A stretch of DNA of 5,145 nt from Actinomycetota bacterium (GCA_013298335.1 JAAFHI010000329.1:1-5145); one strand, 5' to 3'. Positions 1-5,145 are shown, counted from the first letter of the stretch. Numbers and translations are program-made. The notes: a model not told the origin generated them from the letters alone.

Positions 1-711
1 GAGATTCGCCTTCCGGACGCGGTAGTGGGTCGTGAAGATTTCCGTCGTGTCGGCGTAATCGAAACCCGCCTTGAGCACGCGCCGGTTGGCATCCGCGATT
101 TCCGGCTTGTTGCCGAACTTGGCGTCAATCCACTTGTAGGTCGGTTCGAGCGGACGGTCGAAGAGCGCGAAGACGATGCCGAGCGCGAAGAAGTTCTTGC
201 AGCGCTCCTTGTTGCGCTTGGTCATCTCGACTTCGGTCAGCGCGTTGTAGGTGAGGTCCGTGACCGGAATCGAAATCAGCCGGTAGCCGGCGAGCGTCCC
301 GTCAGTGAGCGGGTTCGATTTGTAGCCCGCCTTGTCGAGATTTGCCTTGATGAACTCGTTTTCGTTGACGATGAGCAGGCCGCCGTCGTGCAGATCGGCC
401 AGATTGACCTTGAGCGCGGCGGGGTTCATGGCGACGAGGACGTCCGGTTCATCGCCGGGCGTCCGAATGTCGTGGCTCGAAAAGTTGACCTGAAAGCCCG
501 AAACACCCGGAAGACTGCCCGCGGGAGCGCGGATTTCAGCCGGAAAGTCGGGGAAAGTGCTGATGTCGTTGCCGAGCAGGGCGGCGGTATTGGTGAACTG
601 CGTACCCGTCAATTGCATCCCGTCGCCGGAGTCGCCGGCGAACCGGATGGTAACGGATTCGATTTCCTGAGTTTTTACTTCGACGTTACCAAGTATTGCA
701 CTGGATGACAT
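1..711 (-). CDS. korA: 2-oxoacid:ferredoxin oxidoreductase alpha subunit, gamma-alpha fusion (KorA type), N-terminal 237 residues
   Basis: The frame starts at ATG 711-709 and stays open to the left edge, so the C-terminal part is missing. The product begins [12 protein letters not shown] and carries the glycine-rich signature [11 protein letters not shown] at residues 26-36, then [15 protein letters not shown] at 51-65. These are typical of the pyruvate/oxoglutarate ferredoxin oxidoreductase gamma domain fused ahead of an alpha domain. Such fused subunits usually run near 600 residues, so roughly 40% is visible, essentially the gamma domain. With a TPP-binding beta subunit (KorB, expected just off the left edge) the enzyme oxidatively decarboxylates a 2-oxoacid to acyl-CoA and reduces ferredoxin in the cytoplasm. 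The start is supported by GGAGAG at 722-717, 5 nt before ATG. It lies 82 nt downstream of the CBS-domain gene on the same strand. 2-oxoglutarate as substrate is the family-based guess; another 2-oxoacid is possible because the specificity-determining region is absent. Confidence 0.9.
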   Translation of the reverse strand, partial: MSSSAILGNVEVKTQEIESVTIRFAGDSGDGMQLTGTQFTNTAALLGNDISTFPDFPAEIRAPAGSLPGVSGFQVNFSSHDIRTPGDEPDVLVAMNPAALKVNLADLHDGGLLIVNENEFIKANLDKAGYKSNPLTDGTLAGYRLISIPVTDLTYNALTEVEMTKRNKERCKNFFALGIVFALFDRPLEPTYKWIDAKFGNKPEIADANRRVLKAGFDYADTTEIFTTHYRVRKANL

Positions 712-761
712 TGCGTCTCTCCGTTGGTATCGGACGGCTGTCCAACGCAGTCGCACCGACA

Positions 762-773
762 TGTATATATATA
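762..773 (-). promoter_or_regulatory. alternating TA tract, possible -10 region for the oxidoreductase gene
   Basis: A 12-nt run of alternating A and T (minus strand TTATATATATAC) sits in the 82-nt gap between the CBS gene and korA, about 50-60 nt before the korA start. It stands out in otherwise GC-rich DNA and contains TATATA and TATACA. I could not find a convincing -35 hexamer at 16-18 nt, so this is only a candidate. It would allow korA to be transcribed separately from the CBS gene. Confidence 0.3.
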
Positions 774-793
774 AGGATGATGTCGCGGACGAT

Positions 794-1261
794 TTATCCG
801 CCCTCGACGGTCAGACTCTTCTGGTCGAGTTTCGGCGGCAGGTTGACGACGTCCTGGGGGAAATGCTCGACGATGAAATTGACGAGGTGCCGGGTCGAGA
901 CGGCCCCGACCACCTTGCCGCCTTCGTCAACCAGCGGGAGATGGCGGTATCCGCCTTCGTTCATGAGGCTCATCGCCTGAGCGATTGGATCGTCGGCGTG
1001 CGTCGTCTTGGGATTGGGGGTCATGAAATCGCGGACCGGCGCATCGTAACCGACGCCGAGACCGACGACTTTCAACAGCAGGTCGCGTTCGGTCAGCACG
1101 CCGACGAGGGCATCGCCGTCGCACACGAACACATACCCCGCCCGACCGTTCCGCATCTGATCGACGGCGTCCGCCAGTGTGGCGTCCGGGGCGACGATAA
1201 TGGGTTCGGAAGGATCGAGGTGTCGAACTTTCCACTCGTGAATAACTTGTTTCAGGGGCAT
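794..1261 (-). CDS. two-CBS-domain protein (Bateman module), 155 aa
   Basis: A stand-alone protein made almost entirely of two CBS domains: CBS1 about residues 11-68 and CBS2 about 76-134. Each ends with the family's nucleotide-contact pattern, GVLTERDLL at 54-62 and GAVSTRHLV at 119-127. The linker strand has the common FMTPNP at 79-84. The C-terminal [12 protein letters not shown] (132-143) is a tail I associate with small bacterial CBS proteins. CBS pairs bind adenine nucleotides (AMP, ADP, ATP, S-adenosylmethionine) and regulate partner proteins; there is no fused effector domain, so any partner acts in trans. The gene precedes the 2-oxoacid:ferredoxin oxidoreductase gene by 82 nt on the same strand, making an energy-sensing link plausible but unproven. 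The start ATG 1261-1259 has no strong Shine-Dalgarno (upstream minus strand CCCACCCAATCGCG), so start choice is moderately certain. The stop is TAA. Confidence 0.92.
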   Translation of the reverse strand: MPLKQVIHEWKVRHLDPSEPIIVAPDATLADAVDQMRNGRAGYVFVCDGDALVGVLTERDLLLKVVGLGVGYDAPVRDFMTPNPKTTHADDPIAQAMSLMNEGGYRHLPLVDEGGKVVGAVSTRHLVNFIVEHFPQDVVNLPPKLDQKSLTVEGG

Positions 1262-1376
1262 CGCGATTGGGTGGGCGGAAGGGGAACCGCCACGCTCCGG
1301 GAGAGGATTCGGAAAGCCTTGAAGGAGGCGCCTCCCGAACCGCGCAGGCGTACGCGACAGCCGGGACGCATTCGCG

Positions 1377-1406
1377 ATACTACGTTAAGAAGATTACACT
1401 TGGCAA
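1377..1406 (-). promoter_or_regulatory. possible sigma70-like promoter for the CBS gene
   Basis: On the minus strand TTGCCA (1406-1401) and TAGTAT (1382-1377) are separated by 18 nt. They match the -35 consensus at 5 of 6 and the -10 consensus at 4 of 6 positions. This would give a leader of a little over 100 nt before ATG 1261. The match is by eye and could be chance. Its location in the only AT-enriched part of the gap upstream of the CBS gene is the main support. Confidence 0.3.
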
Positions 1407-1481
1407 TCCGTCTCATACGTTTGCGAACCGTTCTTCCCGGAGTTCGCCGGTCTTCCGGAAAGGGCCCGCTCCCCCGTATCC

Positions 1482-1508
1482 AAAAAAAGAGAGTCGCTCG
1501 AAGACGAC
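1482..1508 (-). terminator. weak candidate intrinsic terminator for the 356/176-aa pair
   Basis: Reading the minus strand, a short stem GTCG/CGAC (1508-1505 with 1496-1493, plus a possible wobble pair) is followed by TCTC and seven T (1488-1482). The position, about 255 nt past the stop of the membrane protein gene and upstream of the putative CBS promoter, suits a transcription end. The stem is short, so confidence is low. Confidence 0.25.
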
Positions 1509-1762
1509 ACGCTCAAAGGCGGGGGAAGCGGGAGGACTTGGTCCGGCGCTGGCGCGGGTGCTTGAAGCCTATTCGTCAAGGTACGACATCGGCTTTCCCG
1601 TTGAAGAGCAGGACGAAAAAAACGGGAAACGCCACCGGATCGAGGTAAAAATCACCGATCAGGGCCGCAAAAACCGGAAGCTGACCATCCGTCACCGGGC
1701 GTGGTTCGCAATCGGAGGTCAGGCCGAGACGAATCCATAACACATTGAAAGGATTCAACTTC

Positions 1763-2293
1763 TCAGGCTTCGGACAGCTCGCCCATCATCCGTGCCGGTG
1801 ATTCGACGGCAACCACATCGGCGAAAAGGACTTCGTTGAGGCGTTCGGCGAGGGTGACGACCTCTTCCTGAATCAGCCCGCCGACCAGGAGGGTCTCCTG
1901 TTCGCCGCAGCGGAGGCCCAGTTTGCCCCAGCGTCCGAAAAACGCGACGTCGCCGACCGGGAACGCATCGCCGAAGACGGAGACTTCCCCACCCCGCCGT
2001 TCGACCGCCGTTTCGGGCAGTCCGGCGATGCCGCCCATCGCCCGGCGATACATCATCCAGGACGTGACGAGTCCCCCCAGACCGGCCAGCAGGCACAACG
2101 CGCCCGCAAACGTGAAGCCGTCCGCCAGCGATCCGAAGGACGCCAGCGTGGTGACGAACGCCGCCACGGCGAACCCCACCGTCAGCAGCGTCATGATCAC
2201 GTCGCCGAAACTTCCCGGACGGGTGAACTGGACCCGCGCCGGACCGAAAATGATCGTTTGACCGTTGGTGAGCAGGTAGGACTCGTTCGCCAT
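1763..2293 (-). CDS. unrecognised two-pass membrane protein, 176 aa
   Basis: I do not recognise a family. The N-terminus (1-29) is soluble and beta-like (SYLLTNGQTIIFG, RVQFTRPGSF). Two hydrophobic segments follow, about residues 30-52 and 60-82, joined by a short loop (GSLADG) and ended by a positive patch (MYRR, 81-84). This predicts a hairpin in the membrane with both ends in the cytoplasm. The C-terminal ~90 residues are soluble, with strand-rich sequence (95-140) and a closing amphipathic helix (VVTLAERLNEVLF, 145-157), a layout reminiscent of small membrane-anchored PH-like domains; this is inference only. The start ATG 2293-2291 is supported by GAGG at 2306-2303, 9 nt upstream and inside the end of the preceding gene. 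The intergenic gap is only 6 nt, so the two genes are likely translationally coupled. Confidence 0.82.
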   Translation of the reverse strand: MANESYLLTNGQTIIFGPARVQFTRPGSFGDVIMTLLTVGFAVAAFVTTLASFGSLADGFTFAGALCLLAGLGGLVTSWMMYRRAMGGIAGLPETAVERRGGEVSVFGDAFPVGDVAFFGRWGKLGLRCGEQETLLVGGLIQEEVVTLAERLNEVLFADVVAVESPARMMGELSEA

Positions 2294-2299
2294 GATGTT

Positions 2300-3370
2300 T
2301 TACCTCACGTTGACTGCCAGAAAGTCGATGTATCCGCGGGGGTTGGCGGGTGCGCCGTATTTTTGGAGCGCCGCCAGGCAAACGTCAACCGCGGCCAGCA
2401 GCAGGTCGTTTTCCATCGGCTTTTCGGCGTTGTCCAGAAAAATCTGCCGGCAGAGCGCGGTCGCTTCATCGAGCAGGTCAATCAGAAAATTGCCGACCGG
2501 CGTCGAGCTTTCGGTCGGGACCTCCCGATCTTCGGCAATCGCCGACCGCAGCGTGTCGAACGCCGCCTTCACGTCGGCGTCGGTCACCTGGGGGTTGACC
2601 ACCGTTCCGTCGGCCAGAAACTTCTCGTAACAGAAAGCCACGCCGCGCGACACGTCCTGGGTCATCGCCAGCCCGACGACATCCTCGAAGTTCTCCGTCT
2701 GGATGGACCGTTCGAGGTTGTCCCATCCGGCGGGCGTGAAGGTCAGTTCCTCGGATTCGAGCAGCGCCGTCTTGTAGCGGGTGTGCATCGGCAGGGCGTA
2801 GCGCGGATGCTTCGCGCCGAGCGTTTTCCCCTGATACCGCTCGCTGACGTAGTAGGCGTCGATACCCCCGAGCGCGTTTTTCCGAATCCGCTCGACGACC
2901 GGCGGCGACAACGGCTCGTCGGAAATGGGACACAGGTACGTCCCCGGCGCGGGCGGCGCGCTCGGCAGGTCGCCGAACGACTCGCGAAACGCGTCGAAGC
3001 CTTCCGGCACGGCGCTTTCGAGCGACCGGTTGATGCGGCGACCGAACTCGATCACCTTGGAAGCCTGCAACCGGTCGGCCTTGAGAAACTTGAACGGCAC
3101 CGTCTCGACGAGTTCGGCAGCGGCTTCGGGCGAAAATTCCTGCCGGAAAACCTTGACGATGCCGTCGCGCAGTTCGTCGATGACGAGCAGGTGGGCGGTC
3201 GTCGGGCCATCCTGAGCGGGAACCAGATGCAGTAAAAACCGCAGCGAAAGATACCGGCCCCAGAGCATTTTCGGCGCGTTCGGGTCCTCCGCGACGGGTT
3301 GAACGGATTTCGGTTGAATGACGGGTCGTTGAACGGCGCGCAACTTCTGCGCTTTGGATTTCTTGGGCAT
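2300..3370 (-). CDS. unrecognised 356-aa protein, probably soluble
   Basis: I do not recognise a family. The first ~30 residues are basic and proline-rich (MPKKSKAQKLRAVQRP) and look disordered. The conserved-looking body seems to begin at WGRYLSLRFLLHLVP (37-51). A mostly helical region follows to about 135, a loop with CPISDEPLSPPVV (147-159), a mixed region with TFTPAGWDNLERSIQTENF (210-228), and a helical C-terminus (265-340). There is no signal peptide, membrane span or clear catalytic motif; the four cysteines (147, 247, 307, 331) are not in metal-binding pairs. Third positions are GC-rich, as expected for a real gene here. ATG 3370-3368 has no Shine-Dalgarno and lies 9 nt from a large inverted repeat; an alternative start at Met35 is possible but would remove the basic tail. 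The downstream partner is the two-pass membrane protein 6 nt away. Confidence 0.85.
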   Translation of the reverse strand: MPKKSKAQKLRAVQRPVIQPKSVQPVAEDPNAPKMLWGRYLSLRFLLHLVPAQDGPTTAHLLVIDELRDGIVKVFRQEFSPEAAAELVETVPFKFLKADRLQASKVIEFGRRINRSLESAVPEGFDAFRESFGDLPSAPPAPGTYLCPISDEPLSPPVVERIRKNALGGIDAYYVSERYQGKTLGAKHPRYALPMHTRYKTALLESEELTFTPAGWDNLERSIQTENFEDVVGLAMTQDVSRGVAFCYEKFLADGTVVNPQVTDADVKAAFDTLRSAIAEDREVPTESSTPVGNFLIDLLDEATALCRQIFLDNAEKPMENDLLLAAVDVCLAALQKYGAPANPRGYIDFLAVNVR

Positions 3371-3379
3371 GACGAAAAA

Positions 3380-3516
3380 CAGGGGTCAGGGATCAGGAGT
3401 CAGGGATCAGGTTGAAGAAGAAGGGATAAGTGGTCAGGGACAGGGGGGAGCGGGAAACGGAGCATCCGACGGCCTCCGAATTTTCCTGATCCCTGATCCC
3501 TGACCTCTGATCCCTG
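3380..3516. repeat. inverted repeat of GGRRTCA heptamer arrays
   Basis: The left arm 3380-3411 contains four consecutive heptamers: GGGGTCA, GGGATCA, GGAGTCA, GGGATCA, then GG. The right arm 3485-3516 contains four in the opposite orientation: TGATCCC, TGATCCC, TGACCTC, TGATCCC. Reverse-complemented, the arms match at 27 of 32 positions with a 73-nt spacer, and a partial copy (GGTCAGGGACAGG) lies in the spacer at 3432-3444. The element fills the 150-nt gap between the HMG-CoA reductase stop and the next start. In RNA from either strand the arms could form a ~32-bp imperfect stem, so it may end or stabilise the reductase transcript. I recall similar ATCAGGG-type intergenic repeats in planctomycete-like genomes, but copy number here is unknown. 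Confidence 0.85.
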
Positions 3517-3520
3517 CTTT

Positions 3521-4690
3521 CTAGCGATTTCGCCCGTATTGCTCGTGGCTCGACACCCAGTCGTGCGAGCTGATGGCCGAGGCGAGGGAAAGTTCGCCGG
3601 CGAGGACGACGGCGGCCACGATTTCCGCCAGCTTGAAGACGTTGCCCGGACCGTCGCAGCCGAGCAGCTTGAGGCACTCGCGCTGGGTCGGCAGGCTCGT
3701 TCCGCCGCCGAAGGTCGCCACGATGAGCGACGGGATCGTGATCGAAAGGTACAGATCGTCGTTTTCGGCGCGCTCGCAGTAGAGAATGCCCGCCGAGGAT
3801 TCGGAGACGTTGGCGACGTCCTGCCCGGTGGCGATGAACATGGCCGTCACCCCGTTCGCCGAATGGGCGCCGTTGTTGTTGACGCCGGACATGAATCCGC
3901 CGATGGACTGTACCTGAAAGTGGTAGTGAAGCGACTCCGACGACGTGTGCATCAGCTTCTTGAGGATTTCGCCGGGAATCGTCGCCTCGGCGGTGACCCG
4001 CTTGCCGCGCGTCATGATGCTGTTGATCTGGGAAGCCTTCTTGTCGGTTGCGAAGTTGGATTCGAGGAACCAGCGCACGACCTTCGGCCCGTTCGCGACG
4101 ATCCACTGGCATGCGACGTAGGTCGCGCGTCCGACCATGTTCTGTCCGGCGGCGTCGCCGGTCGAATAGTTGAACCGGGTGAACAGGAACTTGTTCGAAT
4201 GGTAAAACTCGATGTTGAGCAGTTTGCCGATCCTGGACGTGGTCTCGGCGGCCTGCTTGATGCTGTCGAAGTTGTCCCGCAGCCACTGGGCGTAGTCGCG
4301 CGCCTGGCGGGCGTTCTCGAAAATGAACACCGGCGCGCGCTGCATCTGGTCGGCGGACACCGTGCAGGTGATGCCGCCCGCCATCGACAGCGCCTTCATC
4401 CCCCGATTGTAGCTCGCCACGAGCGTGCCTTCCGACGTGGCCATCGGGATCAGGAATTCCCCCTGCGCATGTTCGCCGTGAATGAGCACCGGGCCGGCCA
4501 GTCCGATCGGAACCTGGGCGACGCCGATGAAGTTCTCGATATTGCCGCGCAGACCGTGCGGGTCGAACGAGTAACTTGAAACGTGGTGCAGCGGTTCACC
4601 GATGCGCTCGGCGATCAATTCCTGTCGCTGCCGGATGATATCCTCGGCGTAGTCATCTTCTTTACTGTACGGAACACGCACGGAAGCCAT
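3521..4690 (-). CDS. soluble class I HMG-CoA reductase family protein, 389 aa
   Basis: Family enzymes reduce 3-hydroxy-3-methylglutaryl-CoA to mevalonate with two NADPH. The catalytic domain is recognisable throughout: ENFIGVAQVPIGLAGP (52-67); MATSEGTLVAS (83-93) with catalytic Glu87; DQMQRAP (114-120) with Arg118, matching the substrate-binding Arg590 of the human enzyme; the dinucleotide motif GDAAGQNM (178-185); TDKKASQIN (215-223) with Lys217; AHSANGVTA (275-283); ATGQD (287-291) with Asp291; FGGGT (327-331); and C-terminal SSHEQYGRNR with His382. There is no membrane domain, and the length fits soluble bacterial/archaeal class I forms. Position 260 is Val where I would expect the substrate-binding Lys (human Lys735), and the usual phosphoserine after the C-terminal His is absent. 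ATG 4690 is chosen because AAGGAG lies 9 nt upstream and homology begins just after it; a 65-residue upstream extension is not family-like. No mevalonate-pathway genes adjoin it, so an exact HMG-CoA reductase activity is likely but not certain. Confidence 0.9.
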   Translation of the reverse strand: MASVRVPYSKEDDYAEDIIRQRQELIAERIGEPLHHVSSYSFDPHGLRGNIENFIGVAQVPIGLAGPVLIHGEHAQGEFLIPMATSEGTLVASYNRGMKALSMAGGITCTVSADQMQRAPVFIFENARQARDYAQWLRDNFDSIKQAAETTSRIGKLLNIEFYHSNKFLFTRFNYSTGDAAGQNMVGRATYVACQWIVANGPKVVRWFLESNFATDKKASQINSIMTRGKRVTAEATIPGEILKKLMHTSSESLHYHFQVQSIGGFMSGVNNNGAHSANGVTAMFIATGQDVANVSESSAGILYCERAENDDLYLSITIPSLIVATFGGGTSLPTQRECLKLLGCDGPGNVFKLAEIVAAVVLAGELSLASAISSHDWVSSHEQYGRNR

Positions 4691-4699
4691 AATGCGGAA

Positions 4700-4705
4700 C
4701 TCCTT
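4700..4705 (-). promoter_or_regulatory. Shine-Dalgarno of the HMG-CoA reductase gene
   Basis: The minus strand reads AAGGAG, 9 nt before ATG 4690-4688. This strong site at good spacing fixes the start and argues against the longer upstream open frame that begins at 4885. Confidence 0.8.
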
Positions 4706-4753
4706 CTGAGATTCTCGGGAGAAAATTCGGTGGATGTGGATGCTGTAGCGGCG

Positions 4754-4783
4754 GTTATACACGAGCCGCTTTCGCCCGCACAA
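4754..4783 (-). promoter_or_regulatory. possible promoter of the HMG-CoA reductase gene
   Basis: On the minus strand TATAAC (4759-4754, 5 of 6 to the -10 consensus) is preceded at 18 nt by TTGTGC (4783-4778, only the TTG matching). The resulting leader would be roughly 55-60 nt and carries the strong Shine-Dalgarno. The -10 is the best such match on the minus strand of this intergenic region; the -35 is weak. Confidence 0.4.
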
Positions 4784-4822
4784 ACGGAATTTGGAAGAAC
4801 TCCGCACCGATTTTGCGCTGCG

Positions 4823-4851
4823 TTGACAAACGAAAATCCGCGTGCCAGCAT
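4823..4851 (+). promoter_or_regulatory. possible promoter of the plus-strand exported-protein gene
   Basis: A perfect TTGACA (4823-4828) is followed after 17 nt by CAGCAT (4846-4851), which matches the -10 consensus at only 3 of 6 positions. It would give a leader of over 100 nt to ATG 4972. Together with the minus-strand candidate at 4754-4783, it would make this a back-to-back divergent promoter region. Confidence 0.3.
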
Positions 4852-4932
4852 CGCACGCCGTGCAAGAGGAACATTCACCGGGCACGTCACCAAAAGACCT
4901 TCATTCCACACACGTACCTGAATTTTCGAACG

Positions 4933-4947
4933 CTCCGTTTCCCGGAG
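4933..4947 (+). other. small leader hairpin before the exported-protein gene
   Basis: CTCCG (4933-4937) and CGGAG (4943-4947) form a 5-bp GC-rich stem with loop TTTCC, followed by TTT and then the GGAGGAG ribosome site at 4953. It is small and may be chance. If it forms, it would sit just ahead of the ribosome binding site; its CTCCG arm could alternatively pair with the GGAG of that site. Confidence 0.25.
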
Positions 4948-4952
4948 TTTCT

Positions 4953-4959
4953 GGAGGAG
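4953..4959 (+). promoter_or_regulatory. Shine-Dalgarno GGAGGAG of the exported-protein gene
   Basis: A strong purine-rich site 12 nt upstream of ATG 4972, slightly longer spacing than ideal. It supports the plus-strand reading of the right end and the chosen start. Confidence 0.6.
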
Positions 4960-4971
4960 ATTGATTCCATT

Positions 4972-5145
4972 ATGAAGAAAGTTGTCACTACCGCCTGCGG
5001 CCTTCTGCTCACCGCGAGTTTCGTCACGTCCGACCGCGCCTTCGCCCATGCCCGCGCCGGGCAGGGAGGCAGCGCCACCACGACGACGGCGCAGGATGCC
5101 GCCGCGCAACAACGCAAGGAGTATGAAGAACTCCAGAAAATGAAA
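4972..5145 (+). CDS. exported protein of unknown function, N-terminal 58 residues
   Basis: The frame opens at ATG 4972 and runs off the right edge, so only the N-terminus is visible. Residues 1-25 form a clear Sec signal peptide: positive MKK, hydrophobic VVTTACGLLLTASFV, then a polar stretch ending in AFA before HA, the likely signal peptidase I site. No lipobox is evident, although Cys9 lies within the hydrophobic core. The mature start is Ala/Gly/Gln/Thr-rich (HARAGQGGSATTTTAQ), followed by a charged, probably helical stretch (QQRKEYEELQKMK). The product is therefore likely periplasmic or extracellular. It is transcribed divergently from the HMG-CoA reductase gene, 281 nt away. Too little sequence remains to name a family. 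Opposite-strand open frames here lack a ribosome site and any domain. Confidence 0.75.
   Translation, partial: MKKVVTTACGLLLTASFVTSDRAFAHARAGQGGSATTTTAQDAAAQQRKEYEELQKMK

Larger units (their letters stand above)
1262..1762. other. 501-nt interval without a convincing gene
   Basis: This interval separates the 176-aa membrane protein gene from the CBS gene, all on the minus strand. Open frames exist (plus 1267-1740; minus 1576-1758 and 1394-1579, both from TTG), but none has a recognisable domain or good Shine-Dalgarno. Third-position GC of the 60-codon minus frame is about 58% by my count, low for this GC-rich region. It contains A/T homopolymers (a 7-A run at 1482-1488) not seen inside the genes. 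Its likely content is a 3' untranslated end for the upstream pair and a promoter and leader for the CBS gene. I see no tRNA, riboswitch or mobile-element signature. Confidence 0.55.

Noticed and set aside
25..708. Plus-strand open frame of 227 codons
   Set aside because: It is antisense to korA, whose minus-strand product has clear oxidoreductase motifs; the plus-strand product is an Arg/Val/Glu-rich shadow of GC-rich codons.
761..1648. Plus-strand open frame of 295 codons
   Set aside because: It covers the CBS gene antisense and continues into the gap as Arg-rich low-complexity sequence; no domain is visible.
1267..1740. Plus-strand open frame of 157 codons in the gap
   Set aside because: No Shine-Dalgarno or recognisable domain; composition is Lys/Arg/Ser-rich and unlike a folded protein. 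Its C-terminal part looks a little more protein-like, but not enough to call.
1576..1758. Minus-strand 60-codon frame directly after the membrane protein gene
   Set aside because: TTG start with the only purine run abutting it, and third-position GC clearly below the neighbours. Kept only as a possibility in the gap finding.
2894..2932. CPISDEPLSPPVV in the 356-aa protein as a U-box or zinc-finger start
   Set aside because: The resemblance is limited to about a dozen residues; the following sequence lacks the U-box core, and no second cysteine/histidine set exists.
2258..3235. Plus-strand open frame of 325 codons
   Set aside because: It is antisense to the 356-aa gene; the minus frame has a more natural amino-acid mix, GC-rich third positions and coupling to the next gene.
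3393..4286. Minus-strand frame of 297 codons overlapping the reductase in another frame
   Set aside because: Arg-rich frame-shifted shadow. Its tail (SRDQRSGIRDQ) is just the translated heptamer repeat.
3539..4579. Plus-strand open frame of 346 codons
   Set aside because: It lies antisense to the HMG-CoA reductase homologue, which is firmly identified on the minus strand.
4691..4885. 65-residue N-terminal extension of the HMG-CoA reductase frame
   Set aside because: Cys/Arg/Ser-rich, not family-like, and bypasses the strong AAGGAG site serving ATG 4690. It is not a membrane anchor: no hydrophobic span is present.
4615..5112. Minus-strand frame opposite the exported-protein start
   Set aside because: It overlaps the reductase N-terminus in another frame and lies opposite a clear signal peptide with a ribosome site.

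Overview
The window is about 5.1 kb of GC-rich (roughly 60% by eye) bacterial chromosome. It carries six protein-coding genes, two of them cut by the window edges. Five lie on the minus strand and one on the plus strand. High GC, an oxoacid:ferredoxin oxidoreductase of the gamma-alpha fusion type, a CBS-pair protein ending in the '[12 protein letters not shown]' style tail, and intergenic GGGATCA heptamer repeats suggest a Planctomycetota-like bacterium. That assignment is an impression from memory, not a demonstrated placement.

Reading in the minus direction from the right: a divergent intergenic region (4691-4971) separates a truncated plus-strand gene for a Sec-exported protein (from 4972) from a soluble class I HMG-CoA reductase-family protein (3521-4690). 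Next comes a 150-nt gap with a striking inverted repeat built of 7-nt units. It is followed by a tightly coupled pair of unrecognised genes, a 356-aa probably soluble protein (2300-3370) and a 176-aa protein with two membrane segments (1763-2293). About 500 nt without a convincing gene follows (1262-1762). Then come a two-CBS-domain protein (794-1261) and the N-terminal 237 residues of 2-oxoglutarate (or related 2-oxoacid):ferredoxin oxidoreductase alpha subunit (711 down to 1), which continues off the left edge.

Two functional groupings can be proposed. The CBS protein and the oxidoreductase lie 82 nt apart on the same strand, so an adenylate-sensing CBS module could be expressed with, or act on, a central-carbon/ferredoxin enzyme. 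The 356-aa and 176-aa genes are 6 nt apart, with the Shine-Dalgarno of the second inside the end of the first, so they are probably one translationally coupled unit. The HMG-CoA reductase homologue has no mevalonate-pathway neighbour here. It keeps the catalytic Glu, Lys, Asp and His but appears to lack the substrate-binding lysine equivalent to human Lys735.

I see no defence system, mobile element, CRISPR array or RNA gene. The items most worth a second look are the heptamer inverted repeat, the altered HMG-CoA reductase active site, and the unknown gene pair. Long plus-strand open frames opposite these genes are judged to be antisense shadows.
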